Assembly: GCA_965223675.1 (NCBI GenBank)
Contig: OZ245013.1
Span: forward strand, 1,798,001 to 1,862,000
Direction of reading: 5' to 3'
DNA from: JAGQKC01 sp965223675
GTDB taxonomy: Bacteria > Nitrospirota > Nitrospiria > Nitrospirales > UBA8639
Length of the DNA stretch: 64,000 nucleotides
The notes under the pieces were generated by a model. It ran no database searches, was not told the origin of the DNA, and saw only the letters and a list, made by a program, of their open reading frames with translations. The first letter of the stretch is position 1. The number at the start of each line of letters is the position of its first letter. Made by a program: the position numbers and the translations under genes. Shown here in pieces: positions 25,087-32,812 of the stretch.

Positions 25087-25620
25087 ATGAAGAACCATCA
25101 AACAAGAACGCTCACGACTATTATTTTAGGATTGTTGGTTTTGTTACTAGCCACAAGTCCAGCAGTGGGGAAAGATTTACGCGACTGGGGAGTCAAAATC
25201 GACAAAGCCTCAAGTCGATTCAAAGTTTTGAAAGCTTTTAACAACGAAGCGGTACTCGACAAAGAAACACAGCTGGTTTGGCAGAGGACGACACGTGGTA
25301 TTGGTAATTCTAATTGGACTTTTGTTCGACGCATCTGCATGTCTACCGTAATTGGTGACCGTAAGGGGTGGCGCTTACCTTCATTACATGAATTAGCAAG
25401 CCTCATCGATCCCAGCCAAAACGACCCAGCCTTACCAACCGGACATCCCTTTCAGCTCGTTCAAAGTGACGTCTATTGGACAGCGACAACATCGGCATTT
25501 GACTCAAGCACCGCATTTACCGTGGACTTCTCAAATGGCAGACAAGACACAGACTTTAAGGGAGTACAACATTTTTCCTTGTGCGTTCGAGGTGGTTCTC
25601 CGGGACCAGATGCATATTAA
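25087..25620 (+). CDS. Exported DUF1566-type protein, copy 1
   Basis: A 177-residue protein with a GGAGG site before the ATG and a signal peptide (LLVLLLATSPAVG). The mature part opens with KDLRDWGVKIDKASSRFKVL. It then follows the DUF1566 (Lcl) pattern: LDKETQLVWQR, GWRLPSLHELASLID, VYWTATTSAF and CVRGG at the end. DUF1566 domains are C-type-lectin-like folds found in exported proteins of unknown role. It is the first of three tandem copies, each with its own ECF promoter and a GAGCAGCA/TGCTGCTC hairpin. Confidence 0.85.
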   Translation: MKNHQTRTLTTIILGLLVLLLATSPAVGKDLRDWGVKIDKASSRFKVLKAFNNEAVLDKETQLVWQRTTRGIGNSNWTFVRRICMSTVIGDRKGWRLPSLHELASLIDPSQNDPALPTGHPFQLVQSDVYWTATTSAFDSSTAFTVDFSNGRQDTDFKGVQHFSLCVRGGSPGPDAY

Positions 25621-25644
25621 CTATCCACTGCCTCGCGACCTGAC

Positions 25645-25675
25645 GAGCAGCAAGAGACAGACCCTCCTGCTGCTC
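25645..25675 (+). terminator. Hairpin after DUF1566 copy 1
   Basis: GAGCAGCA (25645-25652) pairs with TGCTGCTC (25668-25675). The same arms recur after copies 2 and 3. A T-run is lacking. Confidence 0.6.
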
Positions 25676-25819
25676 ATATGTACTGAAGATTGATTATTTA
25701 GATTGCACTTATTCCATACCTTTTCCCCATCCGTTGGAATATTTCAACGCACAATCTCTCCCCTAATTTTCACTCATTTCTTCATTCACCTAACGTATAA
25801 AATTCGACCAAAACTTGAT

Positions 25820-25849
25820 GCAACCCTCCCTCGCTTCTTGGCGACTTAC
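25820..25849 (+). promoter_or_regulatory. ECF-type promoter P6
   Basis: GCAACC (25820-25825), 16-nt spacer, CGACTTAC (25842-25849), 54 nt before the ATG at 25904. Confidence 0.85.
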
Positions 25850-25903
25850 TGAGCGTCAGCAGCAGATTAACAACAATGATTCACTATACAGGAGGGACAC
25901 AGC

Positions 25904-26479
25904 ATGAAGAAGCATCAAGCAACAACACTGTCGACTATCATTTTAGGAATGTTGGTTTTATTACTTGGAGTAAGCCCAGTAGTCGCAAAGGATTTGCGTG
26001 ACTGGGGAATCAAAATCGACAAGGCATCAAGTCGGTTCAAAGTGTTAAGGGCTTTTAACAACGAAGCAGTGTTGGATAAAGAAACGCAATTGGTGTGGGA
26101 ACGCTCGCCCGGTGATGAAAATGGGGACGGGGTAGTGGAGAATGACGACAGGAGGCCCGCCTCAAGTGCACGATCATCGTGTCTTCGAAAAACTACTGGC
26201 GAAAGGATGGGTTGGCGTTTGCCATCCGTATACGAATTGGCAAGCTTGATTGATCCGAATGATACAAATCCCGATGACGGCATACTGTCACTTCCCAATG
26301 GCCATCCATTTCAAAACATCGCGGTGAGAGCCTACTGGTCGTCCACTATAAGGGCAATTGATCCTTCTCAGGCATTTACCGTTAATTTTAACGATACGGG
26401 GATTACACCGGAGGATCAAATAGATGTGTTCTTCCTTTGGTGTGTCCGAGGTGGTTCTCCGGGAGCAGATACACAATAG
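25904..26479 (+). CDS. Exported DUF1566-type protein, copy 2
   Basis: A 191-residue paralogue of the gene at 25087. The signal peptide and the first 60 residues are almost the same (KDLRDWGIKIDKASSRFKVL). The middle is longer and carries DENGDGVVENDDRR, a calcium-site-like acidic loop that copy 1 lacks. The C-terminal WRLPSVYELASLID and WCVRGG motifs are kept. GGAGGGA lies upstream of the ATG. The strong 5' identity and weaker 3' identity point to duplication followed by quick change in the exposed half, or to gene conversion of the 5' half. Confidence 0.85.
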   Translation: MKKHQATTLSTIILGMLVLLLGVSPVVAKDLRDWGIKIDKASSRFKVLRAFNNEAVLDKETQLVWERSPGDENGDGVVENDDRRPASSARSSCLRKTTGERMGWRLPSVYELASLIDPNDTNPDDGILSLPNGHPFQNIAVRAYWSSTIRAIDPSQAFTVNFNDTGITPEDQIDVFFLWCVRGGSPGADTQ

Positions 26480-26497
26480 AAATCGATTGGTTATAGT

Positions 26498-26537
26498 CAG
26501 GAGAGCAGCAGGGGTCAAGCTCCCTGCTGCTCTCCTG
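26498..26537 (+). terminator. Terminator after DUF1566 copy 2
   Basis: CAGGAGAGCAGCAGGG and CCCTGCTGCTCTCCTG form a perfect 16-bp stem with an 8-nt loop, followed by a moderately T-rich tail. It includes the GAGCAGCA/TGCTGCTC arms shared by the trio. Confidence 0.8.
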
Positions 26538-26649
26538 TGACTTTCTTGGCTTGTTCTTACTTTACATCTTCGTCTCCTTTTTCAGCTCACCAGCTTGTTG
26601 GTCTCCGATTCATTATCTCTTCGCACTTGACCTCGCCCTAAAACTAGAT

Positions 26650-26679
26650 GCAACCACCTTTCGCATCATGACGACTTAC
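26650..26679 (+). promoter_or_regulatory. ECF-type promoter P7
   Basis: GCAACC (26650-26655), 16-nt spacer, CGACTTAC (26672-26679), 49 nt before the ATG at 26729. Confidence 0.85.
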
Positions 26680-26728
26680 TGACGACAACAGTACAACTAC
26701 AACCCACATACTAAAGGAGAAACATACT

Positions 26729-27289
26729 ATGATGACATCACAATCGACATCACTGATGATCATGGTTATAGGATTACTTATCTTGACACTTGGAACCAGC
26801 CCTGTAGTGGCAGGAGACCTTCAGGATTGGGGTGACAAAATTGACAATGTTTCGAAACGATTTAAAGTCCTGAACGATTTCAACGACGAAGCGGTCTTAG
26901 ACAAAGAAACGCAGTTGGTGTGGGAACGTTCGCCTGGTGAGACTGATGGCATTCCTGGTGTAGACAAAGACGATCGCCAGTCTTGGTTTGAAGCACGATT
27001 GACCTGCCTCAACCGTGAGATAGCGGGACGAAAAGGTTGGCGGTTGCCCTCGATTCCTGAAGTGGTCAGTTTGGTCGATCCCAATGAGTCGTTTCCTGCC
27101 TTGCCCCTTAACAATCCTTTTCAAAACATCCAATCGTCAGAGGGCTATGTATCCGCAACCACGAATGCGCAAAACGATTCGACAAATTGGACAGTATCAC
27201 TGGTGCGTGGTGAGGTCTTTGCCGTGAGCAAAGAGGCCCGTGGGTTCGTCTGGTGTGTCCGTGGTGGGATGAACGCGGACGCGTACTAA
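26729..27289 (+). CDS. Exported DUF1566-type protein, copy 3
   Basis: A 186-residue paralogue with AAAGGAG upstream and a second ATG directly after the first. The signal peptide ends PVVAG. The mature N-terminus DLQDWGDKIDNVSKRFKVL and LDKETQLVWERSPGE are shared with copy 2. The loop here reads GVDKDDRQSWFEA. The C-terminal half (GWRLPSIPEVVSLVDP, then VWCVRGG) is the most diverged of the three. It ends with the common GAGCAGCA-type hairpin. Confidence 0.84.
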   Translation: MMTSQSTSLMIMVIGLLILTLGTSPVVAGDLQDWGDKIDNVSKRFKVLNDFNDEAVLDKETQLVWERSPGETDGIPGVDKDDRQSWFEARLTCLNREIAGRKGWRLPSIPEVVSLVDPNESFPALPLNNPFQNIQSSEGYVSATTNAQNDSTNWTVSLVRGEVFAVSKEARGFVWCVRGGMNADAY

Positions 27290-27326
27290 AAACATGTGAT
27301 GTGAGTCACCGATATTTTGACCATGA

Positions 27327-27356
27327 GAGCAGCAGAGATTCGTGTCTTTGCTGCTC
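27327..27356 (+). terminator. Hairpin after DUF1566 copy 3
   Basis: GAGCAGCA (27327-27334) pairs with TGCTGCTC (27349-27356), the same arms as after copies 1 and 2. No clear T-run follows. Confidence 0.55.
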
Positions 27357-27594
27357 CACTGTTATGTCTACTTCCTTCTTGCCGATCCTTGTTCACGTAT
27401 CGTTCTTATCCAGTGCCCCTTCTTCATTCTACCTTCGGTATAACCTCTCTTTACCTGATTCATTTCATCATCTGTCCCTGGCACACATGCTGGCATCTGT
27501 CATGGTTATTAAGAAAAGCAACTCATCATTTCTCTAAAGAAATCAAAGCCTTTGTTCTTACACCTCCAAAAGTCACCCCAACCGCAAAAGAACT

Positions 27595-27624
27595 AGAACC
27601 TTTTTCTACAACCATACGACTGAC
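27595..27624 (+). promoter_or_regulatory. ECF-type promoter P10 (variant)
   Basis: AGAACC (27595-27600), 16-nt T-rich spacer, CGACTGAC (27617-27624), one base off the usual octamer. It lies 65 nt before the ATG at 27690. It was found by spacing after the others and is the weakest apart from P8. Confidence 0.6.
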
Positions 27625-27689
27625 CTATTAGAACACTCAATCGTTAAGCCGTGGCAAAGGATAGGCTTACATAACAAGGAGGTGGGGAA

Positions 27690-28064
27690 ATGCCATATTC
27701 AGCAACGAAAATACTTGTAGGATTGCTGTTTGCCATGACGTGGATTACCCCTTGCTTTGCTGGTGATCTTCCACCGGAACCGGACGAGAAGTCCCTGATC
27801 TCTGAGGATGTGAATATCGTTAATGGATTGTATACGCGAGAATATTCATTACACGATAACGGTATCGTAGATTATCGAACGGCACGACAAATCATCATTT
27901 CTGAATATAACGAATATTGGAATTCCATTGTTCATACAAAAGAGCATCCTCTCTTCTATTGGTATGACGATGATCAAGACGGGCAATTCGATATGTGGGT
28001 CGACCAAAAAGTAGAGGGCTGTGTTTGTGACATTGTCCCGTACCAATGGCAGGCTGCCCACTGA
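27690..28064 (+). CDS. Small exported protein with EF-hand-like loop
   Basis: A 124-residue protein with AAGGAGGTG before the ATG and a signal peptide ending PCFAG. The C-terminal part reads FYWYDDDQDGQFDMWVDQ. The DDDQDGQFD stretch looks like a calcium loop of EF-hand or dockerin type (DxDxDG). A Cys pair CVC follows. I do not recognise the rest. It probably belongs to the ECF regulon through P10. Confidence 0.72.
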   Translation: MPYSATKILVGLLFAMTWITPCFAGDLPPEPDEKSLISEDVNIVNGLYTREYSLHDNGIVDYRTARQIIISEYNEYWNSIVHTKEHPLFYWYDDDQDGQFDMWVDQKVEGCVCDIVPYQWQAAH

Positions 28065-28389
28065 CCTCATTAAGCTTCTTCAGTGTCAAATTGTATCTCA
28101 ATTGGCAGCCCCTTTCTTATGACTCATCCTCTCATTTGCTCTCTCTGTTTTATCTCCACTCTTCACACGCAGTTGCAAAAGTCAACTCAACAATTCTGAC
28201 ATCAAACACATTGTTTCACTATGTATCCAACATACGAGACGCTTATCGGTCTTCTCGTCAATAACCCTAAGCTCCCTCCTCAGGTTTCCACTATTTAACC
28301 ACAGATAATTTGTGGAGACTCCAATTGGATTTTACCGCCTTCCTAAAAGAACGATCACTCCTTAAGCAGTCGTGCTCCGTCAACTTCTT
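28065..28389. other. Intergenic, nothing firm
   Basis: About 325 bp before promoter P8. GGCTGCC near 28050 and GGCAGCC near 28105 could pair as a loose terminator for the preceding gene. No gene is supported. Confidence 0.3.
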
Positions 28390-28419
28390 ACAACTATTCC
28401 TTTCGTACCGACGACCTAC
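28390..28419 (+). promoter_or_regulatory. ECF-type promoter P8 (variant)
   Basis: ACAACT (28390-28395), 16-nt spacer, CGACCTAC (28412-28419), one base off the usual octamer. It leaves a leader of about 155 nt. That leader contains a purine-rich run and arms GATGAGG / CCTCATC that could enclose it. Confidence 0.6.
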
Positions 28420-28580
28420 CAAATGCAACAGCGAGAAGAGCAATAAAAGATAAACCATGATGAGGAGAAAGGAGAGAAAAGAAGTTGTAGGTTTACATGT
28501 TGCATGTAGCAGTCAACCTCATCTGCTTTGACCAATTCCATCACCATCACAATCACCTTTTTAAATAAGGAGGCTTTGCA

Positions 28581-29162
28581 ATGAACGTATTATTTGCAGC
28601 AACTAAACGACGCTATTTATTAGCCTTTGGATTGACCCTCTGGCTATTAGGGTCGGTAGCACCTACGGGCTGGGCAGCAGACCAAGGGGAAGTCGAAAAA
28701 AAAATCTACTCGGCCGCGTCAATTTGTCAACCTGTTAAGCGGTTCGGTGGATTTAGTTCCTCTTATCAATATCCTATGGACAATGGATCGATCAGAAATC
28801 GCAAGCCAGCATCTTATGGTGCACAGGCGATCCTTCATCTGATGTGTGCACCTATGCGCGACAATACGCAAACGACGAGCGGTCTGCGGTCAGTAACCGT
28901 GCGAATGACGGACAACCACTCACAACAAAATGCCTCCTGTCGAGTCCAACGTCTCGATCTATGGGGACGACAGAAGCAGGCGACGAGTTGGAAATCCAAC
29001 GCCTCGAACAGTGGGATTATCTCTTTTTTTAGGCCCCTGACTTTTTCAGAACGTGGAAACACGGTTTATATGATCGAATGTAAGATTCCAGGAGACGATT
29101 TTTATCCCAACAATAATACACCCTTCGATCTTCACTCGATCGTGGTCGAGGAAGAAAAATAA
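28581..29162 (+). CDS. Exported four-cysteine protein, paralogue 2
   Basis: A 193-residue secreted protein with AAGGAGG upstream and a signal peptide ending GWAA. The mature chain starts EKKIYSAASICQP, a mark shared with paralogues 3 and 4. Further family marks are HLMCAPMRDN, VRMTDNHSQQNASCRV, MIECKIPG and LHSIVVEEE. It is the first of three tandem genes spaced 56-57 nt apart, probably one operon from P8. Function is unknown; the four Cys suggest two disulphides outside the cytoplasm. Confidence 0.8.
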   Translation: MNVLFAATKRRYLLAFGLTLWLLGSVAPTGWAADQGEVEKKIYSAASICQPVKRFGGFSSSYQYPMDNGSIRNRKPASYGAQAILHLMCAPMRDNTQTTSGLRSVTVRMTDNHSQQNASCRVQRLDLWGRQKQATSWKSNASNSGIISFFRPLTFSERGNTVYMIECKIPGDDFYPNNNTPFDLHSIVVEEEK

Positions 29163-29218
29163 GAAAGCATTCACTAGAAACATTACACAAACTCAGATTC
29201 TAAAAGGAGGATTCACTC

Positions 29219-29794
29219 ATGCTGCTATCTCAAACTCTGTCAAAAACATCCGGTATTTTGGCACTTAGTGTCTGTACGATGTTCGTCAATATTGGGATCG
29301 AGAAGGTCGAAGCTGCTGAAAAAGGAGAGCGCAATGAGAAGATTTATGCCGCGTCGTCAGTCTGTGTCCCACAAGATAGACTTTCTAACAACAACTATGA
29401 GTATCAAAGCGGTGGAACACTTGCTGTAACGGGAATCGATGGCAAGTTTGGGAGCTATCTGAAGGTCATCTGCTCCTTCATGCAAGATCAAGTCAATTCT
29501 ATGAATGGGTTACGTCAGGTTCATGTGGCCTATACGGACAACAATTCGAATAAAGACATGAGCTGTCAACTCAGCGCACGAACAGCGACTGGAACTCTCA
29601 AGGCTTTGTCGAGCAAACAATATAGTGTTGGAACGGGAAGGAAAGACATGTATTGGTGGAAACCGTTCACTTCGCAACAGTATTTGTACTACACACTTGA
29701 CTGCAGAGTCCCGCGTGCAAAGGACGGGATCACTGCCCTTGACCCCGATAAAGTATCGATGATTCATTCGATTGTGATTGAAGAAGACGACTGA
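29219..29794 (+). CDS. Exported four-cysteine protein, paralogue 3
   Basis: A 191-residue protein with AAAGGAGG before the ATG and a signal peptide ending KVEAA. It shares EKIYAASSVCVPQD, VICSFMQDQ, VHVAYTDNNSNKDMSCQL, TLDCRVP and MIHSIVIEED with its neighbours. The spacing of the four Cys is kept although most loops differ. It has no promoter element of its own and should be co-transcribed with the gene at 28581. Confidence 0.8.
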   Translation: MLLSQTLSKTSGILALSVCTMFVNIGIEKVEAAEKGERNEKIYAASSVCVPQDRLSNNNYEYQSGGTLAVTGIDGKFGSYLKVICSFMQDQVNSMNGLRQVHVAYTDNNSNKDMSCQLSARTATGTLKALSSKQYSVGTGRKDMYWWKPFTSQQYLYYTLDCRVPRAKDGITALDPDKVSMIHSIVIEEDD

Positions 29795-29851
29795 TACTTC
29801 TTAACCCAAATTGTTCATCCATCAACTATTGCTTTTGGAAAGGAGAACACA

Positions 29852-30394
29852 ATGATCCCCATACACCCAAATATGATGAAAAACCTTATACTTACATTCT
29901 GTTTAACCGCTACGAGCCTCGGCGGCAACATTCTGGAGAGTCAGGCTGCAGAGAGTGGCAAACAAGAATGGAAAGTGTATTCAGCATCGTCTATCTGTCG
30001 CGATGCGACGAAATTCTACTCTGGCCGCGTCACCGCGAATGAGTATGGACATATTGAAGTACACAATACTAGTACCGTTAGGATGAGCTGTGGCATCGTC
30101 CGTGATAACACCAGCAGCCGCAATGGCATTTACGGGATACGTGTTTATTACGGTGACAACAGTTCGTTACGGAATGTGACATGCAAAACGAAAAGCTTTG
30201 ATGGCTATGGAAGGGAGTTAGCTAAGTCCTCTGAGAAAAGTAGCAGCGGGATAGGAGAAGGATCCATGTGGCTTGCTGGCCCCAATCGTTCAAACTATGG
30301 TTCAGGACATTATCTCCTAACCTGTGATGTCCCAGGTTTATCTTCCGGAAAGAGATCATTTTTAAAGGCTATCTATGTCCTTGAGAATAAGTGA
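29852..30394 (+). CDS. Exported four-cysteine protein, paralogue 4
   Basis: A 180-residue protein with AAAGGAG before the ATG; a second ATG nine codons in is also possible. The signal peptide ends ESQAAE. Family marks are WKVYSASSICRDA, RMSCGIVRDN, IRVYYGDNSSLRNVTCKT, LLTCDVPG and LKAIYVLE. It is rich in Ser, Gly and Tyr. An imperfect hairpin (GGGAAGAA...TTCTCTCCC, about 30424-30456) follows and probably ends the operon. Confidence 0.8.
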   Translation: MIPIHPNMMKNLILTFCLTATSLGGNILESQAAESGKQEWKVYSASSICRDATKFYSGRVTANEYGHIEVHNTSTVRMSCGIVRDNTSSRNGIYGIRVYYGDNSSLRNVTCKTKSFDGYGRELAKSSEKSSSGIGEGSMWLAGPNRSNYGSGHYLLTCDVPGLSSGKRSFLKAIYVLENK

Positions 30395-30651
30395 GCTGAT
30401 GACTACAAACAGAAAGTGAAAAGGGAAGAAAGCCAAACAAGGCCTTCTCTCCCTTATCACGACATCCATTTCGCCTGCGTTAGCGCCCTTACCCATTTAC
30501 TTTTCACACTTCTCCTCTTGCATCACTCCAGTGCCGTGCTTCTGTGCTTCACAACCCTATCAAACACCCCAAAATACAAGTTCTCATAAAACCAGTTTGA
30601 GGGTTTGCCTCGTATCTCTAGTTATAGGAAGTAAAGGAGCATTAAATTTTT

Positions 30652-30681
30652 AAAACCATATCACCCTTGCTGACGACTTAC
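30652..30681 (+). promoter_or_regulatory. ECF-type promoter P9
   Basis: AAAACC (30652-30657), 16-nt spacer, CGACTTAC (30674-30681). The octamer is perfect and the -35 keeps AACC. It lies 45 nt before the ATG at 30727. Confidence 0.7.
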
Positions 30682-30726
30682 TAAATGATCACCGGATTTC
30701 ACGAACTCACACAAAGGAGAATGACC

Positions 30727-30921
30727 ATGGAACCTCAAGTCCACAATATCTCGACACCCTTAGCTGAAAAGCGTGAACATGAGAAACTGATAGATCAGTA
30801 TATACAAACCAATTGGCAAACCTTTGCAGAATCGGAAATGGAGATTCTCAAGCGCCGGCGCCGTCAACGACGCGCGCGCGCAGCTGCCGCTGCCGTGGTG
30901 AGTTGTCGACAGGCAGGGTGA
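30727..30921 (+). CDS. Small arginine-rich protein
   Basis: A 64-residue protein. I chose the ATG at 30727 because AAGGAG lies 7 nt upstream; the ATG at 30721 is too close. The first 45 residues are helical and acidic-to-neutral (EKREHEKLIDQYIQTNW). The end is strongly basic: LKRRRRQRRARAAAAAVV. There is no signal peptide, unlike most genes with this promoter. It could bind nucleic acid or membranes, or be a small regulator. A cluster of hairpins follows its stop codon. Confidence 0.62.
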   Translation: MEPQVHNISTPLAEKREHEKLIDQYIQTNWQTFAESEMEILKRRRRQRRARAAAAAVVSCRQAG

Positions 30922-30925
30922 ATCT

Positions 30926-31029
30926 CCGCCAGCTTACGCTGACGGTTTCATCACGATTCAAGCTTCGCTTGGCATTTGTCTTCTTACGAAGACAAATACG
31001 GCGCTACATCCACCAGCTCACACTGGCGG
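30926..31029 (+). other. Cluster of four hairpins after the small basic gene
   Basis: CCGCCAGC/GCTGACGG (30926-30945), a small AAGC/GCTT hairpin (30960-30970), ATTTGTCTTC/GAAGACAAAT with a 4-nt loop (30974-30997, perfect 10 bp) and CCACCAG/CTGGCGG (31010-31029). The first and last resemble each other. This could be a 3' structured RNA or a protein-binding region. Confidence 0.55.
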
Positions 31030-31174
31030 TCTTAATGCGCAGATAAAATTAATGAAAAAGTAGCCTGACGATATCATACATTTTCTTGTAACAAATTCCT
31101 CGTCACCTGTACTATTCAACAGCAACACGTGCTCCTCACCGTGTTCAACAGCACATTCACGATTGAGGATAGTT

Positions 31175-31987
31175 ATGGAAACTCATCGAAATCGGATCGT
31201 CGTTTTCAGCCTTTTCTCTGCGGTTCTCCTTTTTCTCACATTTTCTCAGGCCAACGCTGACCCAGTCGAGTCTCGGGACAAGATTTCTCACCCTTCATCT
31301 GACAAGAACATGCAGGCTCATTGGGATTACATGGGTATTGAAGGTCCTGAACATTGGGGGATGCTGACTGAGAAATACATGACTTGTGAAACAGGAGATC
31401 GCCAATCACCGATCAATATCTCAACGGCTAAACATGGGCAACACCACAGCACGCTCGTGTTTCGCTATCATCCTTCTCATATCCATGAAATGAATAACGG
31501 ACATACCATTCAAGTCTCCCATACATCAGGCTGCGAAGCAGAGCTGAACGATCGGATTTATAAGCTTAGACAATTTCATTATCATGCTCCAAGCGAACAT
31601 CACATCGAAGGAAAAAGTTTTCCGATGGAGATGCACCTCGTCCACCAAGACGAAAAGGGTCATGTTTTGGTCGTCGCTGTGATGATGGAGACTGCTTTAC
31701 GTGAACCTGTTTTGAAGAAATTGTGGAGGTGGCTCCCACAACAAATGGGGAAAGAAGTCTCCCTCCCTCTTGAATTAAGTATTACCGATATCCTTCCAAC
31801 CAACACACATCATTATTCGTATTTAGGATCTTTGACAACACCACCGTGCACCGAGGGAGTGAAATGGATTGTCTTAAAAGAACCGATGCCTATAGCAAAA
31901 GTAGACGTGGACAATTTTATTGAGATTATTGGGCATAATGCTCGCCCAATTCAGCCAATTGGCGATCGTCAGATAGAAGAGGAATAA
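31175..31987 (+). CDS. Alpha-type carbonic anhydrase, periplasmic
   Basis: A 270-residue enzyme that interconverts CO2 and bicarbonate. The start at 31175 has GAGGAT about 6 nt upstream. A signal peptide ends SQANAD. The mature domain shows HWDYMGIEGPEHW, GDRQSPINI, FHYHAPSEHHIEG with two zinc His, MEMHLVHQ with the third, and LGSLTTPPCTEGVKW. It looks complete and active. A strong terminator follows. No ECF element precedes it, so it seems to mark the right edge of the island. Confidence 0.93.
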   Translation: METHRNRIVVFSLFSAVLLFLTFSQANADPVESRDKISHPSSDKNMQAHWDYMGIEGPEHWGMLTEKYMTCETGDRQSPINISTAKHGQHHSTLVFRYHPSHIHEMNNGHTIQVSHTSGCEAELNDRIYKLRQFHYHAPSEHHIEGKSFPMEMHLVHQDEKGHVLVVAVMMETALREPVLKKLWRWLPQQMGKEVSLPLELSITDILPTNTHHYSYLGSLTTPPCTEGVKWIVLKEPMPIAKVDVDNFIEIIGHNARPIQPIGDRQIEEE

Positions 31988-32065
31988 ATCTAAGGTTGTT
32001 GTGGTAATTTCAAGGCTGAACGCAAGGCTTCAATTGTTTACTGATACATGAACTTAGAACACAAA

Positions 32066-32098
32066 AAAGCCTGTGCAGGAGACACCCGCACAGGCTTT
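32066..32098 (+). terminator. Terminator after carbonic anhydrase
   Basis: AAAGCCTGTGC and GCACAGGCTTT form a perfect 11-bp stem with an 11-nt loop. A-rich and T-rich flanks make it usable in both directions. Confidence 0.85.
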
Positions 32099-32206
32099 CA
32101 CGAATTTACGACGAAGTAGCTTTTACAGACCTGCAGGCGTCGAATTTACCAGCACCTTCCCTCACATGCCATCGATCTTCTCTTTAATCATTTCTTTTCC
32201 GTTGAC

Positions 32207-32407
32207 CTAAATATCGCCTGTCATACTCTTGTCGTTACCTTCATCTTTCTTTTCTTCAGACTTTTCCGCCATATCTTTTGCTTTATCAGTTTCTTCCTCT
32301 TTAGCTTCTTCTGCGTTATCGGTAATTTTTTTGTTAAGATCAAGGGCTGATGAGAGAGAACTGATCCCTGACATGCACATTTCGGTTAATAACGCGGCAA
32401 AAAACAT
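32207..32407 (-). CDS. Small exported charged protein, possible frameshift at the start
   Basis: A 66-residue frame with a hydrophobic start (MFFAALLTEMCMSGISS) and a Lys/Glu-rich end. The good ribosome site AAGGAGG (5 nt spacing) actually serves an ATG at 32415 in another frame, which stops after 24 codons. Removing one T from the run at 32404-32399 would join that ATG to this frame as MKHVFAALLTEMCMSG, a better signal peptide. Either the run is misread, or the gene uses slippage or is broken. Confidence 0.5.
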   Translation of the reverse strand: MFFAALLTEMCMSGISSLSSALDLNKKITDNAEEAKEEETDKAKDMAEKSEEKKDEGNDKSMTGDI

Positions 32408-32415
32408 GCTTCATT

Positions 32416-32812
32416 TCGACCTCCTTAATATATATTGAATGCACAAAAAAATCTCATGTCTAATTGAATTTTTCCTCCCAAGCTTTGCTCTTTTTCCTCT
32501 TTTCTTTTTTGCCATACTGTCTTTTCCTTCACCAACACTAAGATCAACAGCAAAAGAAACTTTAAGAATTCTATGACAGTATTTGGGGGCATAGCGACAG
32601 TCTGACATTCCATTTCCCTAATCAAGGATCTCTACGAACCCAATTGTGTTGTCAAATTTTTCTGATTCATCACACAGGAAAAGACTATAATGGGTATAGC
32701 CGCATGAGAAGATGATTATGACAGAAGCCGTATTCCCGTATACAATTATCCTAACGGGAGATCATCTAATCTCCGATACTACAGAAATGCTCATTCTAAT
32801 GAGGAGTGCGTA
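32416..32812. other. Intergenic before the GH15 gene
   Basis: About 397 bp. Two overlapping minus-strand frames here have no ribosome site and disagree with each other, so I do not call them. The region should hold divergent promoters for the small exported protein and the GH15 gene; I cannot name them. Confidence 0.3.

Noticed and set aside
32411..32625. Two overlapping minus-strand frames of 65 and 66 codons
   Set aside because: They read the same DNA in two frames, lack ribosome sites and show only Lys/Leu-rich composition.
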